33,278 bases of DNA from Fonticula alba (Eukaryota > Opisthokonta > Rotosphaerida > Fonticulaceae): positions 1,438,449 through 1,471,726 of the forward strand of contig NW_009242972.1 in the NCBI RefSeq assembly GCF_000388065.1. The letters are read 5' to 3'. Positions 1-10,439 of this stretch are shown piece by piece. The number at the start of each line of letters is the position of its first letter. The stretch's first letter is position 1. A program made the position numbers and the translations under genes. The notes beneath the pieces were generated by a model. The model worked only from the letters and a program-made list of their open reading frames with translations. It searched no databases and was not told the origin of the DNA.

Positions 1-25
1 GGGGGGGGGGGGGGGGGGGGGGGGG
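1..25. repeat. G homopolymer at the sequence edge
   Basis: Twenty-five consecutive G residues open the window. The minus-strand reading frame at 26-335 runs straight into this tract, so the run either interrupts a gene or lies in its next intron. The same kind of G run flanks the internal gap at 16838-17063. I infer that the contig ends here because the assembler could not pass the homopolymer. Confidence 0.9.
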
Positions 26-335
26 AGGTATCGCGCCACATGGATGAAAGAGACCACATGTTGCGACTCCACCTGCTGGATGAAGTCCATAAGGGCGACC
101 TCTGTGTCGACCAAAATACCGGCCGCCGTCAGGCCATAGTGTTCGAGACTCGGCAGGTCGGCCGACAGGGCTGCTCGCTCGGGCGAAAGCACACTCTGGA
201 GCACATTCAAGGCGCCCTCCACCATGTCCAAAGGTCGGCCATCGATCCACCACCCGAAGACGGGCATCTTCGCCAGCGTATTCTGAAGCATCTCGGTGTT
301 GAGCGAGTTCAAGATTTCGTTGGCCCGGCTATGGA
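26..335 (-). CDS. Partial exon of an unrecognised helical protein, cut by the left edge
   Basis: Read on the minus strand, this stretch is open and looks strongly protein-like: amphipathic, Leu/Val/Glu-rich, with segments such as MPVFGWWIDGRPLDMVEGAL and ALMDFIQQVESQHVVSF. The upstream boundary is probably an acceptor (cggcacag, ending at 336) preceded about 50 nt earlier by a CACTAAC branch-like sequence. An in-frame ATG at 363 is the alternative start. The frame continues to position 26 and then meets the 25-G run, so the 3' part is missing. I recognise no family. It may be a downstream exon of the same gene as the other minus-strand exons up to 6553. Confidence 0.5.
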
Positions 336-608
336 CTGTGCCGCCCGGGCGAGGTTGTGGCATGCAAGACAGCGACGCATGCAAGTTAGTGGGACAGCAC
401 TGACAGCCGGTTCGCCCCCCCCGCTGGAGCCCGCGGGGAGGGAGCTGCGGGGCTTTGCCAGCCCGGACCGCCGCGCCTGCGCATCCTTTCCCAGGGCCGC
501 TCGGTCATGGGCAGCGAGGGGCCAGTTGGTGGAGATTGCGGGAGGGGGGGGGGCGTTTGAGTGTTGCAAGGGGCCTGGCGGCGTGCAACCACCAGGCCGT
601 GTGGGCTT

Positions 609-633
609 CCCCCCCCCCCCCCCCCCCCCCCCC
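609..633. repeat. C homopolymer, 25 bases
   Basis: An uninterrupted run of 25 C on the plus strand. For the minus-strand exons around it, it lies in a probable intron that starts at a GTGAGG donor near 669. Confidence 0.85.
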
Positions 634-669
634 GGCGTCTCGTGTTGAGGGGGAGGGGAGAATCCTCAC

Positions 670-1011
670 ATGTACAAGGACAGCGGAGGGCGCACTTCGC
701 CTGACATCCTGCCAGAGGTACAAAATTTCCGGCGGAAAGATATTCATAAAGTGCAAGAGAGTGGCACAGGCGAATGCAGTGCGCATCCGATCCTCTGGAC
801 GGAGGGTTCCCCAAGCCTCATGATGGAGTTTCAACTTTCCGCTCAGCGTGGCGGCCAAGAGGCGGATGAACCGGATACAGGAGGCCTCGTGGAGTGAGGG
901 GCTCAGCAATAGCCCCACCTTGGGCAAGAACCAGTACCGGCGGATGGAAGGGTCGGGTTGGGCAAGCCAGAGGCGGGGTGTCAGTGGGTCGGTCGCATCG
1001 CGAGGCCGGCA
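670..1011 (-). CDS. Coding exon fragment, unrecognised protein
   Basis: One minus-strand frame is open from just after an in-frame TGA (1012-1014) down to a GTGAGG donor-like site that leaves the exon ending at 670. The product looks real: PDPSIRRYWFLPKVGLLLS, then ASCIRFIRLLAATLSGKL and LLHFMNIFPPEILYLWQDV, mostly helical with conserved-looking aromatic residues. A possible acceptor (gcccaag) would start the exon at 918. The frame upstream of that point still looks coding, so the true boundary is unclear. See the separate finding on the frame breaks at about 1015 and 1100. Family not recognised. Confidence 0.5.
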
Positions 1012-1018
1012 TCATCTT

Positions 1019-1269
1019 TTATCCATGTAAGAGCGCGCCCGAGCAAGGACCACGCGCTTCGAGGTCACTGTTTGTTCTGGGTTGTACCAATACACTGGCT
1101 TGGCCAAGCACATTGTTGATGACGGCGCTGTAGAAGTAGTCCACGCCTCCGTGGTGCTGGTAGATGTTGACGGTAGCGGCCTGGACTGTTTGATGTGTAT
1201 ATTTGTGAAAGCGAAAGAGGGGGCAGGCGAGGGGCAACGGGTCAGCATGTTTCCGGTTAGATGCTCGAG
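1019..1269 (-). CDS. Coding exon joined in frame to 1334-1442
   Basis: This exon follows an acceptor (ttgatccccag, AG at 1270-1271). Two bases complete a codon started by the exon at 1334-1442 (phase 1), giving a continuous frame across a 64-bp intron that begins GTAGTA. The product includes TVQAATVNIYQHHGGVDYFY and SAVINNVLGQ. After about position 1104 this frame decays and the adjacent frame becomes protein-like (VYWYNPEQTVTSKRVVLARA). The end of the exon is therefore unresolved: it could be an unseen intron, an assembly indel or decay. No family recognised. Confidence 0.45.
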
Positions 1270-1333
1270 CTGGGGATCAAGAACAGAAGGCATGGCATTG
1301 TGGGGCCGGGCAATCTCGGCGCGCGCGTACTAC

Positions 1334-1442
1334 TTGGGGCCAGGCGCGGGTAAAGAGCGTGTATGTCCAAATCCACGGGATTGATGCCAACACACAGAAG
1401 CCCATGTCCAGGGTTCGTGGCGGCCGGCAATTCATTTTGCGG
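1334..1442 (-). CDS. Coding exon, unrecognised protein
   Basis: A 109-nt exon follows a strong acceptor (tactctccttgcacag, AG at 1443-1444) and ends before GTAGTA at 1333-1328. It encodes about 36 residues including GHGLLCVGINPVDLDIHALY and ends in phase 1, which matches the next exon. The two splice sites and the phase match make this one of the better supported exons in the left arm. Family not recognised. Confidence 0.5.
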
Positions 1443-2054
1443 CTGTGCAAGGAGAGTAGTCTTGAATGTGGCGGCGGCCGGCCGTGGTGCCGACATGACG
1501 AAGTGGGGTCAGCCAATCGGATCGCAAGCATCTTTTACGGGAGAGAGAGAGAGAGACGCCCCCCCCCTCCTCCCCCTTAGACCCGACAGACCAAAAGCGC
1601 ACGTACGGGGGGCGTTGTCATGGTTGTCACTTGTTGTACGGGTGCCGGATGTTTTGGGGATATCCGTGCGGGGCAAAGGAAAAGGGGCCACGGGGTGAGG
1701 GCGGCGTCAGGCAGGTAGAAGAGGGGAGACGAGCGGGGCTGATGTATCGAAGGGGGTGTGCTCTAGTGGAAAGAGCAATGGCCGCTTGAAGGGCCCCGTC
1801 CCCTCTCAAGTTCCCCCTCTGGGCCGCCCGAGAGTCGTCACATCACCAGGAAGACACACCCCGGCGAGGCATCTACTGGGAGACATGACAAGGATGAGGG
1901 GAAACAATGATCAAATTTTTCCCCGAGTGAAGGTGCGCGTGCCAGCGCCGCTGTAGAGGGAACACCCAAACGCCGGCTTCGGCTCAAGCCCGCTCACCCG
2001 GCACGACGGAGGCTTCGCCTGGGCAGGCGCCAGGGACTGGGGCCAACCTCTCAC
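1443..2054. other. Unresolved stretch, probably intronic
   Basis: No convincing frame was found between the exons at 1442 and 2055. The stretch holds a short GA run near 1541-1556, C runs near 1560-1575 and a tRNA-like D-arm at about 1755-1775 that I rejected. It could contain short minus-strand exons that I cannot resolve. Confidence 0.3.
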
Positions 2055-2142
2055 CCGACTCCCACCATAAAATTGGCGAGTTCCGCCAGGGCTAATCGCA
2101 GTCGCCTGGCGTCGGTCCATGGAACAGTACACTGCGCTCTCC
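2055..2142 (-). CDS. Short internal exon with good splice sites
   Basis: An 88-nt minus-strand exon lies between an acceptor (ggtctcagccag, AG at 2144-2143) and a strong donor GTGAGA at 2054-2049. It encodes about 29 residues ending ALAELANFMVGVG, and starts in phase 1 and ends in phase 2. A 103-bp intron separates it from a preceding donor GTAAGC at 2245-2240. The preceding exon ends at 2246 in a compatible phase, but its upstream boundary is lost towards the GT repeat. Family not recognised. Confidence 0.45.
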
Positions 2143-2304
2143 CTGGCTGAGACCGACGAGGAATGCCCCCCATGCCCAGTTTGTATTTTTTGTCGCGAAA
2201 CCACCCCCCGGCCGGATGGTCATTGCAGATATTCACAACGCTTACCAGCACGGGGAGTACTGCCGGGCACGCGCTGGGCAGCATCAAGTTGCCAGGGCTT
2301 ACCA

Positions 2305-2306
<2 letters not shown>

Positions 2307-2351
<45 letters not shown>

Positions 2352-2360
2352 TGTGTGTGT
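2307..2360. repeat. GT dinucleotide microsatellite
   Basis: About 54 bases of (GT)n with one interruption (gtatgt). It sits in a probable intron of the minus-strand gene, where it reads as (CA)n and makes meaningless His-Thr frames. Confidence 0.9.
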
Positions 2361-3449
2361 ACCAGGGCTTGTGGGTTCCTGCGGTCGAGAGACGAGCAAA
2401 AGTACACCCAGGGAGGGGCATTTCCTTGGCGGAGGGGGGGGGGGGGTAGGGGGGGCTGATCAAGCGGGCGAACATGGGTTGGTCCCAATGTGATGAAATT
2501 GCTAGCACCCTGTGCCGGCAGGGGGGCCCCCTTTTCCCCGGTCATTCTCGACCTTTCTGGCGAACGCTCTCCTGGGGCCATCGCCACCACCGGTTGTGGC
2601 TCACCTGTCTGGTCGGAGGCCGAGCTCTTTTCTCCTACACCCGGCCAACTGCACCGCAAGGATTCCCGATCTCAATCCCCAGGCGGGTGCGACCATATCC
2701 TGGGCCGTCCCTCGAAGCTGTGCAGGCCCCAACAGACACACACGGGTCCCTGATGGACAGATGATTCGCTCAAAAGGGGATTTATATCCTTCCTGCTCGT
2801 CGACTCCCTGCCGCCTGAATCGGGGGTCGCCCTCGATAGAGGAGTGAGAGAGCTGTTGCCCAGCCGCGGGGCCTGCCAACAGAAGCCTGGTCCGCCTGTG
2901 CTTGCGGGCTCCTTGCTTCTGGGACGCCCAGGGCACTGGCCGGCCATTACTGGCCCCGTCACCACTCCCTGCCCCGGGGGAAACGAGGGATGCTTCTACC
3001 AGTGTGCCATTCTCACAACTGCACCCCGGAGCGTGTCCTCCCCCCCCCCTGGGGACTACGGCGCGCCATCCGAGGTCACACCCCTCCTGGCCTGCAGGGT
3101 ACTCCGTGTGGGTGCATATGTGTCGCTCCGTACATGAGCGCCTGCAAAAAGAGCGCCCGTATGAGCTGCATACGTGTGTTTGAGTCGATTCGCGTATGGT
3201 GAACGCACCCATTTTCACGCCTTTGTCCGATGCCTCGCAGGTACCCTTTGGCGCGACCAGAATGGGAGCAGCTTCTCTCGGAGAAACTGCCCGCCGACGT
3301 CTGCCTAAGGCACAACTCGACCAGTCGACATTCTACCTTGAGGACTCTGCCGGTACAGCGCTAGTAGGCACTCGATTGTCCTCCCCCGCGCTCCCCCCCC
3401 CCCCCCCCCCTGCCCATCGATCACCCGTCCGCTGGCATGGTCAACATAC

Positions 3450-3567
3450 CCCAGCGGACCCGGCCACGCCCGGAAGGGTGAGCGGTAGAAGAACGGCCCG
3501 ACGAGACCAGGCGCGGTCCGGAACCAGCGTGTGTCATTAAGATCTCTGGCCGGCAGCCCCACGTCGC
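3450..3567 (-). CDS. Internal exon with canonical donor
   Basis: A 118-nt minus-strand exon runs from an acceptor-like site (gggtgtag, AG at 3569-3568) to a canonical donor GTATGT at 3449-3444. The frame encodes GDVGLPARDLNDTRWF and GLVGPFFYRSPFRAWPGP, aromatic-rich and protein-like, starting in phase 1 and ending in phase 2. Neighbouring exons were not joined with confidence. A C run on the plus strand at about 3393-3410 lies in the following intron. Family not recognised. Confidence 0.45.
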
Positions 3568-4273
3568 CTACACCCTCCCTGACCCAGTGGAGATGCTCTG
3601 CCGGGCCGAGAGCTCCGAGAGCCAGACCGCCTGCCGCCCCCCTTCCCCCCTCCCCCCTCCCCTGGGCGCCCGCACCCAATCCCCATCCGCCCGGGCTGCC
3701 TGAGCCCACCAGGGCCACGCACAGCCCACAGAGGATACAAGCAAGCGGCCGTTCTTCATCCATGAGAGGCGACCGAAGGCAGGCCAATGCAACCAGCCTC
3801 CAAGGCCAGCAAGTAGCCAGCGCACAACCGATCGGCCAAACTACTTGAGTCTCTCTCCGCGTCCCCACGCGCAGACTCCAAAGTGCCAATGATCCTGCGA
3901 GCATGGTATCCTTCGTTCACCAAGCCCACAGTCTTATCTCGAGATTAAACCCACGCATGTGGCCCTCACAGAGGGGAGCGCGTGGCCAATTTTCAAGCCT
4001 CCCTAGCCCCACCACCCCGCCAGATGAGCCAACGTTTCGAAGAATGGCATGACAGGGCACACGAAAGAGAAAGGAGAAGGTGGAGCGGTTGCCCGAAAGG
4101 GTGGGGTGTGCATATTTTTCGTGCCCCCATCTTAAGGCCCGGAATGGCATGGCGGCGCGCCGCCTGCCAAGCATCGCCCTATCAACCCCTTTCCTCTGCC
4201 AGCGGCAGCCGCCTCCACACACACCTCGTCGCTGGGCACACAGAATGAACCCCCTTGCCTGGGAGGGCCTGAA

Positions 4274-4306
<33 letters not shown>

Positions 4307-5018
4307 GAGACGGCGGCCGCTGACAGAGGAGGGGGGCTGATAGGGCGATGCACACCTCGAGGCGCCAAGGGCCAGCCTGACCATGTCCCACCTCCGGGAA
4401 GCGCCTGAGACCCCTCTGCCTCCCCCTTTCATGTGGGCATTCCCGCAACCCCTGCCTCCCATTCTGTGGGTGGCCTCGAACTCGACAGTCTCGCGCTACC
4501 ACGCCGACAACCGGCCCCGGTGTGCACCACATGCCTTCGAAGCGTTAAGGAAGCGCCCTAGACGGGTTGGACGTGCGTATATAGGTACACACAGACACAC
4601 ATGATTTCATGCGACTGGGCTCGGGCATCCCAATAGTCAGGCGCCTTGCATGCTCCCTGCCACTGGCATGCCCGAAGTGCTGTGTTCGCTTTTGCGCGTG
4701 CGCATTGATCTCCCACAGCGAATCCCGGCTTGACATCGCACCGGGGGGCTCTGTTCCGCCACCGGGGCAGCGGACCACCCATGCACATGCGCTTGTATGT
4801 CTACATGAAAACACGCACACTTGCGCGCCCGCGCGTGCCCGGTACCGCCCCCAACCATGAGATGACGGCTGCCGCGTCTGAGGAACACCGGGGCACCAGC
4901 GAACGGCCAGGAGGGAGGGAGCTGGCGGGCATGCGCCAAAGGCCACGCTCCCTCGTCATGGCTGGGGCCGACCCCGGGCGCCGGACTTGCCGGATGGTGC
5001 CGGGGGTACCTTGGGCCC
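3568..5018. other. Introns and unresolved exons, minus-strand bias
   Basis: Several minus-strand pieces look weakly coding, for example around 3700-3900, but I could not fix boundaries or frames. A (GT)n repeat lies at 4276-4305. I see no RNA gene or mobile element. If the 5019-6553 gene continues through the donor that overlaps its stop, its later exons would lie here. Confidence 0.3.
4276..4305. repeat. GT dinucleotide microsatellite
   Basis: Thirty bases of (GT)n. It is a second copy of the repeat type at 2307-2360, and also lies between minus-strand coding segments. Confidence 0.9.
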
Positions 5019-6553
5019 TCACTTGCAAATGGCCATCTGGGAGTGACAAACCAGGGCCAGGCACATGAGTAGTTGCTCCTTGATGGCCTGCTCACGGTTG
5101 AGTGCTTCATCGATGTCCCCAGCTGCGGCCATGTCCAGGCCGATGTTCCACCGGGCAAGGTGGGCCACAGAACGCTCGCCCGAATGGCCCATCACCGAAT
5201 GTGAGTCGTACGCCCGCGGGAAGGCCGTCCGGCCGCTCGGCTCTCGGGACAGGTCCACCGTGTTGAAGAGGTCGGCGCGCCTCTTGCCCGGGCTGCTACC
5301 TTCCACTATGATGTGGGGGAGTGGGACCCCGTGGACGAGAGCGCACACCTCCTCCAACAGCGAAGCTTGCCTGGCACCGTGGATAACGCGTGTGTTGTTG
5401 GGCACACCGGACTGGGTCTTCCTCGGGAGGATCTCCCTCACTATCGGCCAGGACTCGGGCAGCTTCAGGTCGAGGGTGATCTTGAACAGGCGCATGGTGG
5501 CCTGCTCGATGCCCTCCGGGCCAACGGCCGTGATGTAGTCCGCGAAGGCGTGCGGCATGTCCCACATGGCCATGTAAAGATCCGCCCGGGAGATTGTCCC
5601 ATCTTCTGCCCGGACTACGTTATCGATGAAGAGCGAAATGAGCTCGAAGTCCATCACAACAAAGCGCGACAGCTGCTTGGTGCCGGGTAAATCCCACGCG
5701 TTCAGGCACTCAAATTCAATGCCGGCCCCGATGGAACCGGCCCCGGCCGCGGAGGTCTCCTCCTTCGACGGCACCGGCTTCGGCGCCAGCAGCAACAGCT
5801 GCACCAAGTCCGCAAGGTATCCTTCGTAGTTGTGCCCCGAGGGATCCACCAGGAACCCGTGTTTCTCCGGCTCGTCCAGCAGGCTGGACATGTTGCTGAC
5901 GAAGCCTTCGGTCGGGTCTCCCGCGCGTTCCACGTCTACCGGGGGGGGGGGGGGGGGAGGAGGAGGGGTGTTAGCGAGCAGGACCGCATGGTTGGCCGGG
6001 TCGCAGGCCATGTGTCTGGCGGCTCAAGAGGCCTATTAGAGGAGGAAGCCTGCCCCCGGCATGTGGTATGTCCAGCTCCTCCCCCGACAAGTCAAGGCAG
6101 GACGCGCACACTTCTTTACAAACGATCGCATCCTGGGCGACTTCAGCATCGGGACCAAGGGGCCCAGCAGGGCGAGAGACGCCTGTGCCTGAGTATGGCG
6201 GTCGCTCCTGCACGAGAAATACTCATTGAGACACAGCGCGTTCTTGATGATGAGCTTGTGGGCCAAGATCTCCAGGGGGAGCCCCGTGGCAAGCAGCCCC
6301 TTCTCGGACAAAAATCGCAGCATGACCTGCAGGTCAAGTGTCCGGCGGCAAGAGGACCCCTCGCGTCAGCAACTCCCGGGACATGTTGGAACCAGAGGCA
6401 AAGAGGCCATCCCCCCCCCCTCCCCCGCTCTGAATTCTCTGGGACATACCAGAGCATTGGCCTGGGCCACAGGGCAAAGATGTCGAAGGTTCTCGGTGAT
6501 AGTCGCGGCATCGAGCTGGCTAAGGGAATCGCTCAAAGCACCACCCAGGGACA
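5019..6553 (-). CDS. Multi-exon gene, helical protein of unknown function (5' end unresolved)
   Basis: Three exons join in frame on the minus strand. Exon A runs from about 6553 (acceptor acttgcag) to 6450, followed by GTATGT. Exon B is 6326-6110, after acceptor gacctgcag and before GTGCGC. Exon C is 5935-5019, after ggtag. Introns are 123 and 174 bp. The second has a textbook 3' end: CTAAC branch motif (5970-5975 region), a 17-C pyrimidine tract and TAG. Phases match at both junctions. Exon B encodes LRFLSEKGLLATGLPLEILA; exon C encodes about 305 residues, including FVVMDFELISLFIDNVVRAE and an acidic start DPTEGFVSNMSSLL. The protein is mostly helical, with no signal peptide or membrane span in the visible part. 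I recognise no family. The final TGA overlaps a good donor (tgcaa then GTGAGG at 5022-5017), so translation may continue into further exons to the left. Confidence 0.6.
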
Positions 6554-7750
6554 CTGCAAGTGGCGATGTCGCGCCGAGACGGAAGCCCATGCATGCACAG
6601 GTACCCGCGCAAATACAGACGCAAGATACCCCCACCCGGAGCATGACAGATCCCATGGTCCAAGGCACCGGGCGTTGGGGGACACACACCAGCCCCGCAA
6701 GATGAGCACATTCAACCGCAAGACGCCAGGTTAGATGATATCCCCCCGGGGAACAAGGCCAGGGGGTGGCGACACATGCGCGACATACACTTCCCATCGA
6801 ACGGCACAAGAGTCGAAGAACAGCGCGGGATCGCCCCGCCGACATGGTAGAATACCATGGCCAAGCCGGGGGCGCACCTGCGGAGGCCAATTTCGTCCGA
6901 AGCTTGAATAGTCTGCTGTCAGGGTTAGCATATGCCTTTGGGCCGAAGACTCCATGGCACCCATGGTACATCCCAGCCCCCAGACTCCAGCGCACGTACC
7001 ATGCTAAAAGAGGACGGCTCGATTCCTGCCACAAGACTGCACCGGGGAAGTGAAGAAAGAGGAGAAAAGGAAATACACACACGCGTATGTGTGGGGGAGA
7101 GGGAGAATTGTAGAGCGAAGGGGCGGAGGTGAAAAGAGGGAGGGAGAGGGGGGAAAGGAACCAGGAAGGCTCTTTTCTGGCAAGGCCCCAGGCCACTACC
7201 AATTTTGGCCCATCTCCATCAGGCTCTAGCGCCCACCCCGCCGGCCCTGGCCGTCCGCATGGCGGCCCCATTCTCTGCCAGTACCCAGTCGCCGCCGAGC
7301 TCCCACGTTGAGGGATCTTGGTGTCGTGCGGCGACCCGATTCCCTAGGTCGCGCGCTTCCCTCTGCCTGCACGGGCACGTCCATTTCACCGGGCCCGAGC
7401 CGGGCACCCTCGATCATACCCGGGTTGAGTGCGTCCACACCTTTTTCGGCCTAGCCATATATTTGGCCCAACTCAATTGCGTCATCATTCGGTGCCCCTG
7501 TGTTGCGAGGGCCTGGAGCGGGGGGTAGCCGCTCCGAATGGATACACAAACACCGGCCGACGGAGCCCTGGTAAGCAAGTGCCCACGGCGTGAGGCCAGG
7601 GCTCCGGCTCTCAACAGGGGCCGATGTTCCAAGGCCTGCACCTTGGAAGGACATGCATTTGGAAGGGTGCTTCTCCTTTCGGCCGCACCAGCCAAGCCGA
7701 GCCCCATCCGCTGGGGTCAGCAGTCGGGAACACAAGCAGGGCAGGGTGCG
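6554..7750. other. Probable 5' exons or intergenic sequence, unresolved
   Basis: The minus strand shows scattered protein-like pieces, for example around 6880-6990, but no splice-consistent chain. A purine-rich plus-strand stretch lies at about 7040-7170. The promoter and first exon of the 5019-6553 gene should lie here or further right, but I cannot place them. Confidence 0.25.
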
Positions 7751-8091
7751 CTAATCCGCAACAGCCTCGGCTCCGAAGCACCACGGTCCGCTGGTCGGCC
7801 CCTTGGCCAAGACCTGGCGTTTGGTGCTTCCAAGACCCGAAAGCAGACACCTCGGCCGCGGGGCGGCGGGTGTGGAGCCGCGCCCGATCTCCACCAGCCC
7901 ATGCCCTAAAGTCTCCCGTGCAACCACGAGGAGCTCATGGGACATTTCGCACGCTGCCTTTTGTACATCATGCAGCGAATAATGTCGCCCACCATGCGCT
8001 GGGGCGGGATCAGGACAGATGCCCTCGCCCGCAGCCCCCCTGCCCCGGATCCCAGGCCCCGCTCGATGGTGGTGCCTCGGCACAAAAAATC
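7751..8091 (-). pseudogene. Coding-like segment with a frame break
   Basis: A minus-strand frame opens after an acceptor-like site (catatttgcag, AG at 8093-8092) and reads DFLCRGTTIERG and then IPPQRMVGDIIRCMMYK. At an AAAA run (minus strand, 7962-7959) the protein-like signal passes to the next frame, which reads AACEMSHELLVVARETLGHG and stops at 7751. One extra A in the run would join the two frames. This could be an assembly indel, a short unseen intron or a decayed gene. No family recognised. Confidence 0.3.
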
Positions 8092-8606
8092 CTGCAAATA
8101 TGCCGGCTGGTGGGATACATTCAGAAGAGTAAAGGGAAATAAAAACATGGGAATAAGCGAAGAAGAAAAGAAGGGGGAAACAATGCGCCGACAAAAGAGG
8201 CGCGAAACAAAGGCAACACGACAGCTGGACGCAAAAAAGTGAGCAAGCCCAGAAATGGGGCACAGCCTTGATAGGCTGAGGGAGATGGAGGGGAGGGGGC
8301 GCGGTAAACCGCCGAAGACATCACGTATCAGCCAGACGCTTGACCTGCGTCCCAGGATTTGACCACGCATCCCTCCGGGCATCAAGCAGCCAGAAGGGGA
8401 GGGGGGGGGCACAGGCGAGACGGGGAGAGCAAGATGGCCACGGTTGGCGCGGAATGGTTGACCTGAGAGCCAGGGAGCTGCCCACTACTGACAAAGAACC
8501 CCTTGATTCGGGGCGAGACAGCATCAGACGGTAATAGTGGGACACTTTTTCATCCAGTGGGGATCTTCCTGCCAGGCTGTGATAGCTTGGGCATATCCAA
8601 ATCTAA

Positions 8607-10281
8607 CTAAGTGGCAATGGACTGATCCGAAGTAGAAGTGGTTTTGGCCTCGGTTTTACACTTGTCACAAAGAATAGCAGTCTCAGAAGAAGAAGAAGAA
8701 GAAGGAGGAGGATTGGGAGGGTTTGGCGGGAGCAAATACAAGTAAAGAATGGCCATGATCCGCTCGATGCTGCCTTGAGCGACATCCCAATCATCCTCAC
8801 ACAGCAACTTGGACTCATGGAGGTTTTCGTTCGCCAGATCCATGCGGAAGTTATCGTCGACTAGCTTCCGCAAGTTGTGTCTACCTGGTGGAGGGTTTTT
8901 CCCCTCTGGCTCATTATTGGGTTTCAAACCAATGTCGACGATTTTGTCCGTAGAGCATCGGTTTTCCAGAATACTCAACTGTTTACGCAGACCGTCAATC
9001 AGATCATCTTGATTAAAGATGACCAGCTTGCTGAATGATTCGTTGTATCGACGAGAAGCCAGCAACTTAGTCATACAATCCGAGGCATTCTTTGAATCAG
9101 TGGATTTGAAATTGAACTCGAACAGAGAAGCTTCCTGCAGAGCTTGGACCTTCTCATATGCCTCAATTTTGTCAGATGGAATATTGACAATGGCAACTCG
9201 AGCATATGCTACCATCTCCTCTTCAGCTGCCTTGACAAGTTCCAAAGAAGCCACATAGCGCTGCTGGATGATCTTGTCGAAGTCCTTCCTGGCACACTCA
9301 TCAGAAATATCCCGCACTTTGGGAAGGACCTTCGGCCGAGAGGGGTAGAGGAAGTGATGCTCGGCCAAATACTTGACATTGCGCAGGCCATGACAAAACA
9401 ATGAGTCTCCCTCCTCTGTCTTCCGGAAGGTCACACCACACCTCTCTTTGGTCAAGATGAGAGAAACAAGCTTGTCCTCCACATCCTCGATCTTGGGTCC
9501 CTCGCTCCACACGCCCATGCTCCAGGAGGTGGTTGGGTCCGTCTTGAGGTTGTTCACACAACGGAGCAGCCCAGCTTCATCCGGCAGGTAAATTTCTTTC
9601 GTCATGGATTGAATGGAAGCCCCACCATGGTTAGAACGGTGGCCAATAGAAAGAGGCGCAGCGGTGGAAAATGACGCACCTTTCGGCCAAGTATTGAGGG
9701 GCTTTCCCGACCCAGAGGTCCCAGCCGTGGCTTGGGCGGGCTGAGGGAGGTGCTTAACGGTGTAGTGAGTGGTATCAAGGAAGGGCGCAACCGTGTACAG
9801 GGCAAAGTAGATGGCCTGCATCTCGAAGGGGCGGACGCCCTTTTCAAGAATGGATAGCATATCCTGGACGAAATCAACAACGGCCAGCTTGTATCCCAGA
9901 AATCTGTTGACCAAATCTTTGTCGTCTTTGAGGAAGATGTGGACCATGGCCTGGGCGAGTCACGGAAGCATGTCAGTGGCTGATATGATGTCGAAACTTG
10001 ATGCGGGCCGCATTAAGCGATGTCGAAATGGCCGCCGATGAGACTGGATAAAAACACACCAGGACGTTTGCCCTGCGAATCGGATCGAAGTTATGTGACA
10101 TTTTGTAAAGCTCAATAAGCTTTGGCCGATTCTTGTCATCCTTCTTGACTACTTGGAGGGCGGGGGGCATTCCCACAAGTGTGTAAAGGGGATGCACAAA
10201 AATTAGCCATAGCAGAATACGTAGCACGGCAGGCACGGTGCCATTTATCGTATGGTCCATTGTGCAAGGCGACGGAAGCAT
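8607..10281 (-). CDS. AT-richer two-exon gene, protein of unknown function
   Basis: Two exons join in phase 0: 10281-10060 and 9950-8607. The 109-bp intron (10059-9951) starts GTGTGT, ends gactcgcccag and has a CACTGAC branch-like motif about 20 nt before the acceptor. The product is about 521 residues if ATG at 10281 is used; the next in-frame Met is seven codons later. The N-terminal region has a hydrophobic stretch (VPAVLRILLWLIFVHPLYTL) that could be a signal or membrane anchor. The body is mixed helical and charged, with a Ser/Gly linker early in exon 2. Near the C-terminus there is a Pro/Ser-rich segment and then CDKCKTEAK. Codon use is far more balanced than in the right-hand genes, with many A/T third positions. 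I recognise no domain. Horizontal transfer or relaxed composition are both possible. Confidence 0.65.
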
Positions 10282-10439
10282 GAATACATATGTTCTTACG
10301 TGTTAGAGCGGCAACAAATTGTCAAGAGCCAGAATAGAGCAGGTTGAAAAGGCTTGGCACTCAACCCGGGCGATAGCAAACCATGCGGAGGGCCACCACA
10401 GGAGAAGGCCACTTTCGGACGTACGTCTGTCAAGGATCT

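Noticed and set aside
1750-1820. tRNA-like D-arm (gctctagtggaaagagc) with partly pairing flanks
   Set aside because: No proper B box, no T-arm and the spacing to the pairing flanks does not fit a tRNA.
2299-2508. His-Thr repeat frames over the GT microsatellites
   Set aside because: They are direct translations of (CA)n/(GT)n with no coding context.
2307-4305. Regular repeats considered as a possible CRISPR array
   Set aside because: They are simple dinucleotide tracts without spacers, and the genome is eukaryotic.
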